A stretch of 64,000 nucleotides of DNA, from NCBI GenBank assembly GCA_037178675.1, contig JAYMGJ010000325.1, positions 62,001 through 126,000 on the forward strand. Reading direction: 5' to 3'. Under the pieces are notes generated by a model. That model ran no database searches. It saw only the letters and a list, made by a program, of their open reading frames with translations, and had not been told where the DNA came from. Positions 11,331 to 23,416 of the stretch are shown piece after piece; within the stretch, counting starts at the first letter, position 1; each line of letters begins with the position of its first letter. The position numbers and the translations under genes are program-made. Source of the DNA: Scleroderma bovista. Lineage: Eukaryota; Basidiomycota; Agaricomycetes; Boletales; Sclerodermataceae.

Positions 11331-14300
11331 ATTTATGGTGGCTTCTCTAAGTCAGACACCTTCGAACATGGAATGGATAACTGCTAACAACTTCCTACGA
11401 TAGTGTATCCTCATTTTCTAATCATCAGTTATACTACTTCCATATTACTGTAGCGATCTTGTGTGGCATATATCGACCCCCCTTGCACTTCAGTTCCTCT
11501 ATTTATATCATATTTCTACCTGTATCTGAATAACTCTTTCATTCTCAGTGTAGTCATTAGTTTCTTGCTAGACTTATTTATTATGACAGCTGTTTTGTGC
11601 CCCCTTATAATCAATTGCTCTTCGAAAAACAAGGCATATATTACAACTTTCACGCCTTCCGAATGTACAAGCATAGATCCGTTCTCGAACGAAATGAGAA
11701 CAGCGAGCGCGAGTAGGCGCCATGATTATTAGTCACAGTGCGCTTTAAACGATGATTCGTACAATACGGCGAAGAGGCCCTTAATCTGGTCTTTCCCTTT
11801 TCCAACCTTAACCCGCCATACTAGTACTCGAAATGCCGCCTGCGTCGCAGAACCCTTGCTTGACGGGAATGGCCTAAGTTCAAAATTACAGCTATTGTGA
11901 AGCAATAACTAAGTCCAAACATACGAAGATACTAGACAACGCCGAAGGACGGAACTACCGCAGAGGTCGCATTCCAAATTCACACGCTCGGCCAGGAAAG
12001 GAAGGACTTTCAAAAGTTACATATTCTCACGACTTAAGGTATTCCCAGAACCCTTGCTCTCCAAGCAAGGGAACCTAAGTCCTTAACTAAGATTTCACCT
12101 GATGGTTGGGAACCTGGCCAAAGAAAAATGTAAGTATCTCTTGGCCGTTGTGGAGAATCAGCGAGCATGTGGTGTGGTTCGCGAAACGGTGTATGTACTA
12201 ATCGGAGATGTGGATGTCTACCTCCCATTCTAATGGAGCTATCGCAATTGGTGGTAAATGTTCCTCGTTACCAGAAGTTGCACAGGCACCATCCCTCATA
12301 CCATTAGTGTAACAAAGAGAGTGACATCACCAAGTGAGGAAACAGCGGAAGAAGCCGTGCCTTGACTACGCACTCGTCCAGAGTGTTTTCCTGCCTGGCT
12401 ATGGAATACAAACCTGAAATGCAAACATGGAATGAACCTCAACGGCCTACCGTACGTCCTTCAGTATTGACTCCAGACTGCAGTAAGATAAGCAAAATGA
12501 GCTTCTTTTCAAGCCGTAGACTGGAGCCAAAACATGTACAGCCCATTTGGATTGGTTAGAACGTTCGTTGGCAGGCTATTGACAGTTGGTCGAGCAGAGC
12601 ATTACCCACGTACCGAGAAAAGCGTTCGAGCTGTGGTGCAGGCAAGGAGTGGAGAAACACGAACATACAAGGGTGAATTAGGTTGATCACTGCCTTTCGG
12701 TGAGAATGCCGAAGTGAAAGGGACGACGAAAAATACAACAATGATAAGACAAAAATGGATCCTGCTTAATTTCCACTGATGTCTGTGATGTCAGAAGTAG
12801 GAACCCCAAACCTGTGATTGCATATTTTTGGAAAGAGATATCAGGGGATGTCCCAGGCGGTGCTACATGGACTGCACATGCGTGGTGAGTATCGCGGCGT
12901 CTGATTAGCGTCCAGCGGCATCGTAAATGGATCCTGTCATACCACCTTGTTCCAGGCACTTGCATACGAATGCTACAAAAGAGAGAGCCCTGAGATATCT
13001 CGTCAAGACTCAAAGGACTCAGGAAGGCGTTGATTACTACGGACCGAATCTATAGCGTAACAATTATCGCAACACAGAGATCTGGGCGCACCATCATGGC
13101 TACCCCGCTAAATTTAATGTTTACCGGATGCGCTCAGATTGAGCGGGATGCCCTGTCATTCGCTGGAGTTAGTATATTTATCAAATCGAACAAAAAAAAC
13201 GGGACTTCTGCATTGATTTGGCGGATTAAGGGCGGGTAGGTACTATGTACATCAGAAGCTTCGATCGTGCTGTACGGTGCTCTCTGGTGCCTCCGTATAG
13301 CACTAAGGTCGTATGTTATTTAATTTCGGAATCAGAAGAACGCTCACCCGTGAAGATGAGTGGACCAATAGTCAGTAGCAAAATACAAGAAAATTGTTGG
13401 AGGACACTTCATACACTACACAGCGAATGTGACGGATACGACAAGGGTGGGGGAAGAGGGATATTGACTGAACACGTTGCCATTATTCACGGTTCTATGA
13501 CCAATATTTGGCGAGATTCTGATAGACGCCGTCGGCCATCGACAGAGTCAGCTTCCGCGCGTGATTAAATAGCATGGAATTTGTACGGAAAACGGGCACC
13601 GTGAGCATCGTAGCGCACATGGCTGAAAGTTGAGGATGCAAGCGCGCAAGTGGCCGAAGGTGGAAACCATGACGAAGGAACCTGGTGGCCAGAGTGAGCA
13701 CATTGAATTAGGTTGATGGGCTGTGCAGAACGTCCATTAGCGTCTCTAACAAGACGAGCAGCTGGGGAGTGTGTAGTTTGATAAACACATAAAATAACAG
13801 CGCACGAATGGACAGCCTGGGCTGGGCGTACGGTCCTTGGCCTGTGCACACCAGCGAGAATTCTGGTTTGTGTTTGAGCGAGCGACGCGTTAGAGCGGAG
13901 CTCGTTGATGTTGGGGCGGAGAATCATGAAGTGCAGACGGCTGTCAAACCCAAGGCGGCAGCAATGCAAACCTTCTCCAGAGCAGATACGCTTCAGACAA
14001 TATGTTGGTCGTCGCCGGCGACGATGGTCGAGGACCGGCAGTAGGCGCGCACGGACCGCATCCTAAAACGTACGCAATTTTGGGTTCGCACGTGTGCATG
14101 CTCTTACCCTTACCACTCGGCCGTCTCACTCACGTCTGTGTCTGATCGCTTTTCCTGACTGGATAATCAGCTCAGAAGACGAGAACCTCTGTATTCCTGC
14201 CGATATCATATCGTCCCCTTGAAACAGCAGCCGAGGCGGACGAGCACTAGTTCTGAGCGGCGACGGATCGGAAACGCAGCATTTCGAGCGGAGTGAGTTC

Positions 14301-14488
14301 TCTCTCTTGTCTATCCCGTTTACCTAGCTGTTTCTTGCCATGCAAGACTTGTTTTCACTACTGCCTGAAGGTCAGGCGATGTCATCCAGAGGGACTGACT
14401 GCATCTTCCTCATGTTTGTAGCACCGTTGCTCCGCGCCTACTATTTACGTGCTTTCAGGCTCCCGGTCTTTAATCTTGTCGCCTTTGT
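11331..14488. other. Gene-poor region, no supported gene
   Basis: About 3.2 kb between the bHLH-like gene and the zinc-cluster factor. Open frames up to 134 codons exist (for example minus strand 13565-13969), but they lack recognisable domains and overlap one another in several frames. A 14-mer TGAATTAGGTTGAT occurs twice (near 12673 and 13703). I see no gene, RNA gene or clear mobile element. Confidence 0.45.
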
Positions 14489-15671
14489 ATGGCAAACGAC
14501 GCGGCCAAGAATGCAGGGCCGGTTGCCCATGAGCACCCATATCCACCCACTATGACACCATATCCCCAGGGTTTTAGTGCCACATATCCTGGGTATCCCG
14601 CTGTGTACTTTGCTCAACCTCCAGACGCAAACCACGGAGAGGGTGCAAGTGGTGCAGCTTCAGCACCTCCGCTCATGATCCCCATCGCTGCGCCAGGCAT
14701 GCTGTATCCGTACCCCCCAGGACAGCGTATGTTACGATTTCCACATCCACATGTCTTCGCAGCGCTTACGTCAGACTCCAGCCTTTCCACAGTTTACCCA
14801 GCAGCCTGCATCACCTGCGGCAAATGGACAACGCACGAAGCGCAAGCAAGTCAAGATGGCGGTAAGACACTTGCAAATACAAAAACTGATTGTGACCCTT
14901 TATTGAAGTGCACCAACTGCGCAAATGCTTGTAAACGCTGCAACGAAGCACGACCTTGTGAACGTTGTATCAAATACGGTATCCCAGAGAGTTGTGTCGA
15001 TGGCGTGCGAAAAGAGCGACAGAAGGGCATTAAACGTGGTCCATACAAACGGAAGAATAAAACTGCAGATGGCGAAGCATCATTTGAAGGTACAATTTTT
15101 TTTTTCGTTCCATAAATGTTTATTCGTATGGCGCCTAGGTTTCACAGCAACCAGCGGCGATTCGGAGTGGCAAGGCAATGGCTCCAGTTCTTCAAATCCC
15201 ACCTCGGGTCAAAGTCAAGCCGCAGCAAACGTGCACGCCATCCCACACTACCCTTCTCCGGAAGGTTATTTCCCGTATTTCTTTCCCCCTCCCCCTGGGT
15301 TCATGGCCCCAGGACATGAGGGAGCTCCAGCACCTGAGGGCGCATCCAGTGGAACCAGTCAGCCACCAGCAATGGTGCAGTATTATACGATGCCCCCTCC
15401 AGGATATTATTCCTATCCGCCTCCTGGTGTATATCCGCCTCCACAGAATGGGAGTCAAGTGCCCACCATTGATCCAACGGATACGTCGAGAAATTCAAGC
15501 CAGCGTGTGGAGACTCCAAAGGCGGCGCCGGCTACGGGAAAGAAGAGATCTAGAGCTGGAAAGCAGGCGGAGTCGAAGACGAAGAAAGCGAAGGCCGCAG
15601 CAACCACCAATGTCGAGAGTTCAACCTCTGGCGGGACGGTGGGAGGGAATGATGATGGTGATGACAATTGA
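14489..15671 (+). CDS. Fungal Cys-rich (Zn2Cys6-type) transcription factor
   Basis: Four exons: 14489-14726, 14782-14861, 14908-15089 and 15139-15671. The N-terminus is Pro/Tyr-rich. Exons 2-3 join basic KRKQVKMA to a cysteine cluster, CTNCANACKRCNEARPCERC then IKYGIPESC. This is followed by a basic tail, RKERQKGIKRGPYKRKN. This is a familiar fungal zinc-cluster variant in which the CxxC/CKxC/CxxC spacing binds zinc and the basic tail contacts DNA. The long C-terminus is low complexity, with repeated PPP-G-Y/F blocks, a nuclear-signal-like KKRSRAGKQ region and an acidic Gly/Asp end. Introns are 46-55 nt. The first intron acceptor chosen (before 14782) is the one that keeps the frame into the cysteine cluster; an earlier AG would not. 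Target genes cannot be inferred. Confidence 0.85.
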
Positions 15672-16182
15672 TCTGTCACTCGTCAGCTTGGTTAAACACG
15701 ACTCATTTCCTGCCTCCGTATCGCCAAAAATCGGCATGTGAATAAGTACTCGTTTTTCTCCTTGTTGGTTTCGTGCTGTTCGATAAATTTGACCTTTGTT
15801 TCGCTACGACCGAATTGTTGAACCATTCCGACCGTTTTTTGACCATCAATGGGGTCTCGTATGATGTGGTTTGATGTTAGTGCGGTGTGCTTGTGGGATC
15901 CCCTTCGTGGTCAAAAGTCTGCGGAAGCCGGGACGTTGTGGCGAGTGCCCCTATAAATGGCGAATTTATGCCTTTTTACCTTTCAACCACGACCTCTCTG
16001 GACACCAAGCTCCTCACTTTTACTTCTATAGTAGTATGGCTGAAGCATGCTGGTCCATCTTCCTGTACTAATCTCATACTTGCCTGTACTTATGGTGCTT
16101 GTGAAGTTCAGGCTTGCCTAATTTGGAAGTGGGTGCTTACTACAATTTCACTGGTCCGCCAAATTTCTTTCCTTCGTCCACA
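15672..16182. other. Intergenic region between the zinc-cluster gene and MAM33
   Basis: About 0.5 kb containing the likely 3' end of the transcription factor and the MAM33 promoter. Apart from the TATA element noted separately I see no gene. Confidence 0.55.
15952..15957 (+). promoter_or_regulatory. TATA box candidate for MAM33
   Basis: TATAAA about 226 bp upstream of the MAM33 ATG. The distance implies a leader of roughly 200 nt if it is used. Confidence 0.35.
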
Positions 16183-17263
16183 ATGTTTGCCGTCCGTGCT
16201 CTGCGTCAGCTCACTGCTGCCTCTTCTCGAACTCTCGCACGGCCCGCACTTCGTAGCGCGACCTCACGCACGTCCATAGCTTCATGGGCCTCGCCACGTC
16301 TGAGCAGTTCAGCCTCAAGGGCGTTTTCGGTGTCTTCTGCCCGGTTTTCGGAGGGTTCGAGTGTGTTGTGATACGTTTTATCTTGCAGGATATCCACTCA
16401 CCAACAATTGGTTCAGCTGATGTCCTTCTTTCGCAAAAACTCGCCGAAGAGCTCAAGTACGAGAAGGAGGCTGCCGTTGAGCCAGAGCCAGAGTTCTTGA
16501 CCACGTTCAAGCAGCAGGACCTCTGGAAGGTAAAACACGTTTTTTCACTCTCTCCGTATATGGTATTTAGACATTCATAGATCGACGATGTCAGAGGGAA
16601 CGATGAAGTTGCTCTGACGCGCAAGTTTGGCAATGAACAGTACGTCTGCATTACCAAATCAACTATTGCACAAAATCTGTATCGTTTTATAGAATACGTG
16701 TCATGTTTTCTATCGCCGACATTCAGACCGCGGAGGAACCTGAGTTTGCTCAGGAAGAGGAGGATAGTTCAGACGCATCTGAACACATCCACTCTTACCC
16801 CATTCGTGTCTCGGTCAATGTGACCAAGGTACGGTCTCCATTTTACATTACCTTGTCAACGGGCTGATTTGTTGCATCGTTTAGGAAAACATCCAAGGAT
16901 CGATCAACATTGACACGATGTGCCAGGACGGCGGATTTGTTGTGGACAATATCTCATATTATGGAGATGCAGATCTTGGCACGGAACTGACTGCCGAGGC
17001 GGACTGGAAACGACGTGGACTGTACATTGGCCCACAATTCGACAGTCTCGATGTTTCCGTTCAAGAGGAATTTGAGAAATTCATGCAAGAACGCGGGATC
17101 AACGAGAGCCTTGCCATGTTTATCCCAGAGTACTCGGAGTTCAAGGAACAAAAGGTTTGTTGCCGTCTTACCGTTGGTGTCTGATGTGGACGTTTAACGC
17201 CTTTGCATTCTCTAGGAGTATGTGAGGTGGTTGGAGAATATCAAGAAGTTTGTCGACGCCTAA
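16183..17263 (+). CDS. MAM33: MAM33/p32 family mitochondrial matrix acidic glycoprotein homologue
   Basis: Six exons: 16183-16360, 16417-16529, 16581-16639, 16693-16828, 16885-17154 and 17216-17263. The N-terminus is a classic mitochondrial presequence: rich in Arg, Ser and Ala, no acidic residues for about 50 residues, ending near RAFSVSSARFSEGS. The mature part has the p32 pattern: VLLSQKLAEELKYEKEA, a central acidic strand region (DIQTAEEPEFAQEEEDSSD), RVSVNVTKE, and the C-terminal doughnut-helix motif LDVSVQEEFEKFMQERGINE, then EYVRWLENIKKFVDA at the end. Yeast Mam33 and human C1QBP form trimers in the mitochondrial matrix and support mitochondrial translation and respiratory function. 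The first acceptor (16416) was chosen because it gives SEGSTDVLLSQKL, as in homologues; a nearer CAG at 16388 would give an alternative join. Confidence 0.9.
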
Positions 17264-17745
17264 ATGCAACAGAGATCGGCAGCTTTGATGTTCACCAAAA
17301 GCTATTCTTATAGCCGCATTTATGTACCGTACTTTCCCCATATTCACCTACACATGTTGCAACTCCCCTCCATATCAAGCATTGTTCTATTGTGAATCGC
17401 CGTCATGACAATCCATTGAATCACCATTGTCTGGCTCAAATGCTGAGGGTGCTACAATTGTAGATCAGGTATGGTAATCGTTGCATTCCAGAACATACTA
17501 GAAAGGGTCGTCTAACGTACGAATCTCGTTCCATGCTGTTCCGGACACCTCCAGCACAGCTTAGGAGCTTCAACGATGCCCTCCAACAATTACAGGATCG
17601 TAACAGGCTGCGCAGTTTCCCTTGTATTCGATATATTTAAGGGGGCCATGGTGTAAAGGATGCTCAGTAACCCACTGCTATAGTAGTCCGCCGTCCCCAG
17701 GTTTTGCGACCCGCCTCACTTTGTGCAGCTTTCTCTTGGACGACG
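17264..17745. other. Intergenic region downstream of MAM33
   Basis: About 0.48 kb with the MAM33 3' flank and the upstream region of the Ser-rich gene. No gene or distinct motif seen. Confidence 0.5.
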
Positions 17746-18710
17746 ATGATATCTTCCCCCATCCCTATCAACGCGCCGTCGTCACGCTACGGCAAAGAAC
17801 TATACATCCCCGTCCACAGACGCGCTTTCCCAGCGGGAATCAGCCCATCATGCTCCTCGTATGCGTGGTCGAGCTCATCTAGAGCCTCTTCACCCACACC
17901 ATCCGAAGTAACAACGTGTTCTCTCAGCTCTGTGGCATCGTCATCCCGGGGTATCCCCAGTTCCTGTGAGTCGGTCTGTCTAATCTCGATGATGAACCCG
18001 CGTATTCTGACTCGAGGTATTCCGAAAACAGTGCCGATATACACACCAGCGGACTTGATACACTTATCTTCCTCTCCGCTCTCGAAGCTCTCTCACGAGC
18101 ACAGAGAAGTCCTTCGTGTCACCGCGCCGGAGGTGATGCTGACGAGGAAGCAACGCAAAGCACAGGAATGGCGGGCCCGCCATGATGTGGATTCGCTCAA
18201 CTCCAATCAACGAACGCACAAACGGACTACATCGCGGTCGTCGCAAACATCTGATTCGGATGAGCAGACCTGGAGGAGGACGTGAGTTGATGTACATTAG
18301 ATGGCACATAGAAAAACAGGGGAAATACGTCTAATGTAAAACAATGTGTTATATATAGACTTTTACACTGCAGCTAAATGGGTCAGGCGATAATGAAAAT
18401 TCGACTCTGGACCATGATGCAGATTCATCTGATCAGAAAACAAATTGCACAGGGCTGGCCCAACATAACAGTCGGGTGAAACATTCAACCAAGCTCCAAG
18501 GTAGAATACATGAAGAAACCCACACAGCTAGTTACCACAAAGTCACAACGAACTTCCACAATGAGCCCACAACCCCAACTTGCGCCAAGGCCCCTACAAT
18601 TGCCAAGGCCACAAACAACGTCACGATCCTTTTCCCGCTCCACCCACCATCGCTCAGAACAAGGCTCTGGGAGCCCCAGATCAACAAGCTTAAAAAATCT
18701 GCAGACCTAG
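17746..18710 (+). CDS. Ser-rich small protein with a YxxxxL-phi (eIF4E-binding-like) motif
   Basis: Exon 1 is well supported as an open frame from the ATG at 17746. It has an N-terminus NAPSSRYGKELYIPVHRRAF, a Ser-rich middle, then VPIYTPADLIHLSSSPLSKL and a basic RKQRKAQEWRARH region. A donor at 18282 (GTGAGT) and an acceptor before 18494 join in frame to a Pro/Arg/Ser-rich tail ending [12 protein letters not shown] and a TAG at 18708-18710. That acceptor choice is a guess, and other short introns could exist. YTPADLI fits the Y-x4-L-phi consensus by which 4E-BPs and related repressors dock on eIF4E. That role is an inference from a short motif and may be chance. If the tail is right, its stop codon overlaps that of the convergent aldehyde dehydrogenase gene within a single CTAG. 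Confidence 0.42.
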
Positions 18711-20918
18711 CTGCTTTTGCCTACCTTTACTGCACCATTAGTAACTTGACGAGGGCGTGGTGGCAGTTTCACCCCCAGGAGCGATTTGAGCGTCGCCTCT
18801 TTCTTTTCCTGAGGACCATGGTAGTATCTCTAGTAAGGTCAGACGAACAGAAGGACCAACCGTATAGGGTGGGAATCTGCTCCCAAAAACCTTGTCAAGC
18901 CTGTGGAACAACATAAGCCACAGCGCAGACGAGCATGCTGCAACTGACCATCCAGGGGAGTCTAGAGAAGACCTCAGGTGAGTAAACAAATCAAAAGTGT
19001 ATTTCCTCGTCTGGTAACCCGCTTTTAGAACCCGTATTAGACACGCCCATCATTAAGACATGACTACACTCACATCCGCTTGGACCAATACCGCCCAAAG
19101 GAAGCCCGTCAACTGCGAAGGTCAGGGTCAATTCACAAAAGCTCGTTTACCACTCACCCGCACAATGCACTAGCGTATCATTCGCTATCGCTGACCCACT
19201 CTGAGTGTTATCGAAGACTGTGACGCTAAATACCTGTTTTGTTCAGTAGACAGCAACAACACACCTTTTGCTTTGAAAGCAGCGTCTTGGGAAAAGACAT
19301 ATAACGTAAGAGGGTGGTCGCTTGGGTGCGTTGGTAAGACTAGGAGCAGGTAACAAGGCATTCGACGCACCGAGCATTGATAAACGCGATAGCCTCGTCC
19401 ACGTCCTTCACGGGTACAATGGGCAGTATAGGTCCAAATATTTCCCTGCACAGGAAGAAATACGTAAAGGATCACAACATAAGTTATTGGACGTACTCGC
19501 TCATTAGTGAATCATTGCCCTTGACATTCTTGACAATCGTCGGGGAAATATACTTCTCACTTTCATTGGTCTCCCCCCCGAATGCGATTTCACCAGCGGT
19601 CCTATCTAACAGACCTTTGATACGCAGGAAGTGAGCGCGGTTGACGATGCGACCAAAACCGTTTGGAATTGACGGGCCAGAAGGGTAGAACCGATCGTGG
19701 CTTTAAGAGTATCGGAATCAAAACCTGGCTCGAAAGATGAGGGACTGACGCTTCCTTAAGTGCCCGAACAACAGCATCCTGTGCATCTTCCTGGACTAGG
19801 ATGTAATCTGGGGACACGCAAGTCTGACCCGCATTTGTGCATTTGCCCCACATTATGCGATTGGCGGCAGTTTTCAGATCACACTTGGGGTCAATAACAA
19901 CGGGAGACTTGCCGCCGAGCTGAAACACTGGTATAAGGTAAAGGACGCGCCGGAGAACATGAAACATACTTCGGTGCTAACTGGTGACAGCGTTTTTGCG
20001 GCTGCGGCACAAACGATTCTGGCAACACGTCCGCTTCCAGTGTAATGGACTCCAGAAGTCTGTTAGAACTACCTAGTGACTTTGGGACTGAGGTTCACTT
20101 ACTATGACCCCAAGGTAGCTCCAAAAGCTACTCCAAAGCTCAAATATGGGCTGAAGGACACAAATAATGTGATACATACCCTAGTAGTCTCAGGGATACC
20201 ACCGAGCACCACACGGACTACATCAGGATCCAGATACTTGGGAACAAGTTCAGCGATGAGTCCGCTGACCGCCGGGGACAACTCGGACGGTTTGAGTACA
20301 AAACAGTTTCCCGCAGCAAGGGCGCCAATCTGAAACGTGGCATCAAACGGTCAGTTCTCAACTGGGAAATATGAGATTGATACCATGGGACCCAGGGAAA
20401 GCCACACTGGGTAGTTGAATGGGCTGATAGATAGAACGACGCCCTTGGGTTCCTTGCGAATAACAGGATTGGATGCAGCAAAATTGAGGGTGAAAGGCGC
20501 TTTCTCTGTTCGAGCCCACTTCTCGACACGGTCATAGGCAATCTTGCAGTCACTAATAGTGGCGTCGAGTTCCATACTGGACATGGGAAGTCATTTTCAG
20601 ATAAAGAACACAAACGGTAAATGCCTAAGAACACTGACAATGCTGTCTCAAGCGTGGGCCGCCCGAGGTCCTTGGTAAACGCTGCCTTAAACGCATCATA
20701 GTTGTCTTGGATGAGATAGGCCAACTGAAGGATTTGAATCTTGCGAGCTGTAATGGATTTCAGCTTCCCAGCTTTGAAAGCTCGGTGAAGGGTGGCATGA
20801 ATCTGAAGAACCCGAGGACTGAGCGTTGCTGACCACAATTGACTACAGAGGCATTTTATAGACGCACGATATCAATCTCTTCGAGGGACGTGAATTTGAT
20901 TTGGGGTGTATCGGACAT
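18707..20918 (-). CDS. Aldehyde dehydrogenase, class 3 (ALDH3)-like
   Basis: Multi-exon gene from the ATG at 20918 ([17 protein letters not shown]) to a TAG at 18707-18709. Recognisable in order: [69 protein letters not shown], the [11 protein letters not shown] cofactor loop, then TELGGKSP (general-base Glu), GQTCVSPDY (catalytic Cys), [49 protein letters not shown] and the C-terminal RFPPYT block. It oxidises aldehydes to acids with NAD(P)+. The Glu exon joins by skipping a nearer CAG, which would have produced FQLGGK instead of ELGGK. The first intron near 20860 is uncertain and may be GC-AG. No frame breaks were seen, so the gene looks functional. Confidence 0.88.
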
Positions 20919-22138
20919 GATGGTCTGACAAGGAAAAGTAAAAAAGGTATAGCAGAGAAACGTCGAGAGGCGAAGTGAGCTGCGCGCACACCACAGGGAC
21001 TTTTGAGCAATGCGCTCAGGTATTACAAATTATGTACGGACATAATTTGACATTTATTAATTCTTATTCTTCTGCTTACGAAGCGATACTGGTCTGACAC
21101 AACTGAGCCAGGAACGAAAGGTTCATTTCTGTGGGACAACGCGATATGCAGGAGATGCTCCATGGACGAGCTTCAGCGCTAAAAAATTGCACTTTTGGTC
21201 GGTCTTTTCTTACTCGCGTCGTCGACTTCCCATATCAGCGGCAGCGGCTCTCTAGGTTCGCTTTCGACTCCATCTATTCAGTATATTTGATCGTGGATCA
21301 GCTGTTGATATATGCTTGAGTTTGTGGACTGGTGATTGCACCTGGCTGGCTGCTCAAAGTAGCCGATATCATAAGTTCGCGTGCATCCACTGCCCGTTAC
21401 TCTAACCCCGCATGCCCTCCCACCTGCACCTGTCACAGAGGTTTTGGGTTTGGAGCGACCTACCTCCCATGGTAAGGATCAAATGGATCTACATTGAACG
21501 ACTATATGAAGAGAGGAGTTGTCAAGCGTACCGCTTTCTCCATGATCGTTGTCCTCCCAGACTGCCGGTTGCTACATGAAATATACTTGCAGGTGATAGG
21601 TGTGTAGGGCATGCGTGGATCTGTCACAATTGAGTCCACACATTATCTGTTGGTAAGTAGGTTTCACCAGGAATGATAAACTGCCTCACAGTAGAAATTT
21701 AATTTCTTCGGCGCGATTGAAGGGCAGTCATCATGTAGTACAATCTCGGAATGAAACCATCGAAGGATGCATGCCGATTTTGTACTGCATCACGCAGTGA
21801 GCCCTTACGAAAAGGGTAACAAGCAAAAAATTCGTCAAGGGTTACCGCGACAGCCCGAGAGTAGTCTGAATCGAGTTACACAGGTATAAAACCAGTGTGC
21901 CACGAAGTGCACTGAAGGGTGGACTCCCAGTCGAACCATAGAATGCTCCTCATACGGTCCATGATAATATCATGATACCAGTGCAGCAAAAAAGGGTCGA
22001 AAGCAGACTAAAGCCACGATCAAAACAAATACCACAGAACCAGTTTGCCACACTGGGCTTGCGATAGGACCATATTCAGCCTCTAGAATGAATGCTTGCC
22101 TTTTATGGCCACACGGTTGCATCCAAGAGACGCATTGG

Positions 22139-22396
22139 CCGCGATAAAGCAATTTGATCCACAATTCGGAGGGGCCACCCGACCTCCACGACGCCTTTCA
22201 AAGTGAAACGTTGCCATCGCTCTCGCATGTGGTCATGGAGCATATAAGGCGCAGCCATTGAGTTTCTGGTACGTCGTACAGTCCGTTAGGACAGGACCCC
22301 GCAAGGGTCTATCAAGGGAGATTGGAATACTCAGACCTTGTCCCGCTCACGAGAACGGATGTAACTGGCACATCCTGTGTGTGGTGAGCCTCGTAG
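22139..22396 (+). repeat. Direct duplication, copy A
   Basis: Starts CCGCGATA, includes CCTCCACGACG followed by TTTCAAAGTG, CATGGAG, TCCGTTA, CAAGGGAG and ends GTGAGCCTCGTAG. The same landmarks occur in the same order in copy B about 820 bp downstream, with many substitutions and small indels. Weaker similarity extends upstream to a shared TCCTCATACGG near 21957. Confidence 0.75.
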
Positions 22397-22954
22397 CTTT
22401 CGAGCTGTCGTGGTGTGAGAAAGAGAAGAGATCAGCAATCTCATCGATTTTATACCCAAAGTTGTAGCGGAGTCTCAAAAGGGGAACTCCCATTCGACAG
22501 ATTGAGTGTGCAGGAAAACTACTTACCATGGGGAAATAAAGCACTAGATAAGGCTCAAGGAAAGACGATCCTTGCGAAGAAGAATAGGAACAGGTGGGAA
22601 GTTTGCCACAACAGTCCAAGGACAATCTGAGTCAAATTCCATGAACGCATTCATGGGCCACGAGGTAAACCAAAGGGTAGACCTCCACTGCACGATGAAT
22701 GACACAGACCAGTCAGTCCTCCTCATACGGCGCATTGATAAGCTATGCTGCCACTTTTGTGGTTGGCCGGCACAACCAGGGAGGCCATGCCTCCACTTGC
22801 AGGTACTGCTAGTAATACTTACAGCACCAAAGAGTGACAGAAGATCCTGTCGGTCAGGGTACGTACATGTCACTCGTCCACGCTGCGTAGCATCGTGTAT
22901 GTATTGCGCCCATGGCGCGAAGGCAACATAGCTGCGTCTGGGAGCGACACCTCG

Positions 22955-23219
22955 CCGCGATAGAGCGACTGGCCTAGCATTCCAAGGGAGTAAAGACGCA
23001 CCCAACCCCCACGACGTATTTCAAAGTGGAACCGTCTGCTCTCACGCGGTGAAGCGATCATGGAGAATGTCTGAACCCCACCGCATTTCCGGTGCGTCGC
23101 GTTGTCCGTTAAGACACGGCCCAGCAGGAGCCAATCGAGGGAGGTTAAAATTCTCAGACTGCTCGCTCACAAGAGAAGACGTGCGTGAGACACATCCTTG
23201 TGTGTAGTGAGCCTCGTAG
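22955..23219 (+). repeat. Direct duplication, copy B
   Basis: Diverged partner of the copy at 22139-22396, with the same ordered landmarks (CCGCGATA, CACGACG, TTTCAAAGTG, TCCGTTA, GAGCCTCGTAG). In the minus-strand reading both copies can encode a short RFHFE-RRGG-like stretch, which hints at an ancient coding origin but is not evidence of a gene. Confidence 0.75.
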
Positions 23220-23416
23220 CCCTGAGAAGTACTGTTGTGGCATGACATCGAGAGGAGTCGATGAAGTCAAATATATCCCGTGTGGCAAAGTCTCACGCAG
23301 ACGGGATTTACCGAGCAGCACAGGAAGTCCTACATTACAACAAAGGAACACAGGCAACATAAAAATAACAGGTCTGTAAGAGCAGCATCATGCAAGATGT
23401 CCATCGTCGTATTGAG

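Larger units (their letters stand above)
20919..23416. other. Intergenic region with a diverged duplication, no supported gene
   Basis: About 2.5 kb between the aldehyde dehydrogenase start and the SMC1 stop. Its right half carries two diverged copies of the same DNA (listed separately). Short open frames exist in both copies, but stops fall at different places and no domain is recognisable. Confidence 0.5.

Noticed and set aside
13565..13969. 134-codon minus-strand open frame in the gene-poor region
   Set aside because: Amino-acid composition looks random and overlaps an equally long plus-strand frame; no family resemblance.
18476..18916. 146-codon plus-strand open frame
   Set aside because: It lies largely opposite the C-terminal exons of the aldehyde dehydrogenase, whose motifs are clear on the minus strand, so it is a shadow.
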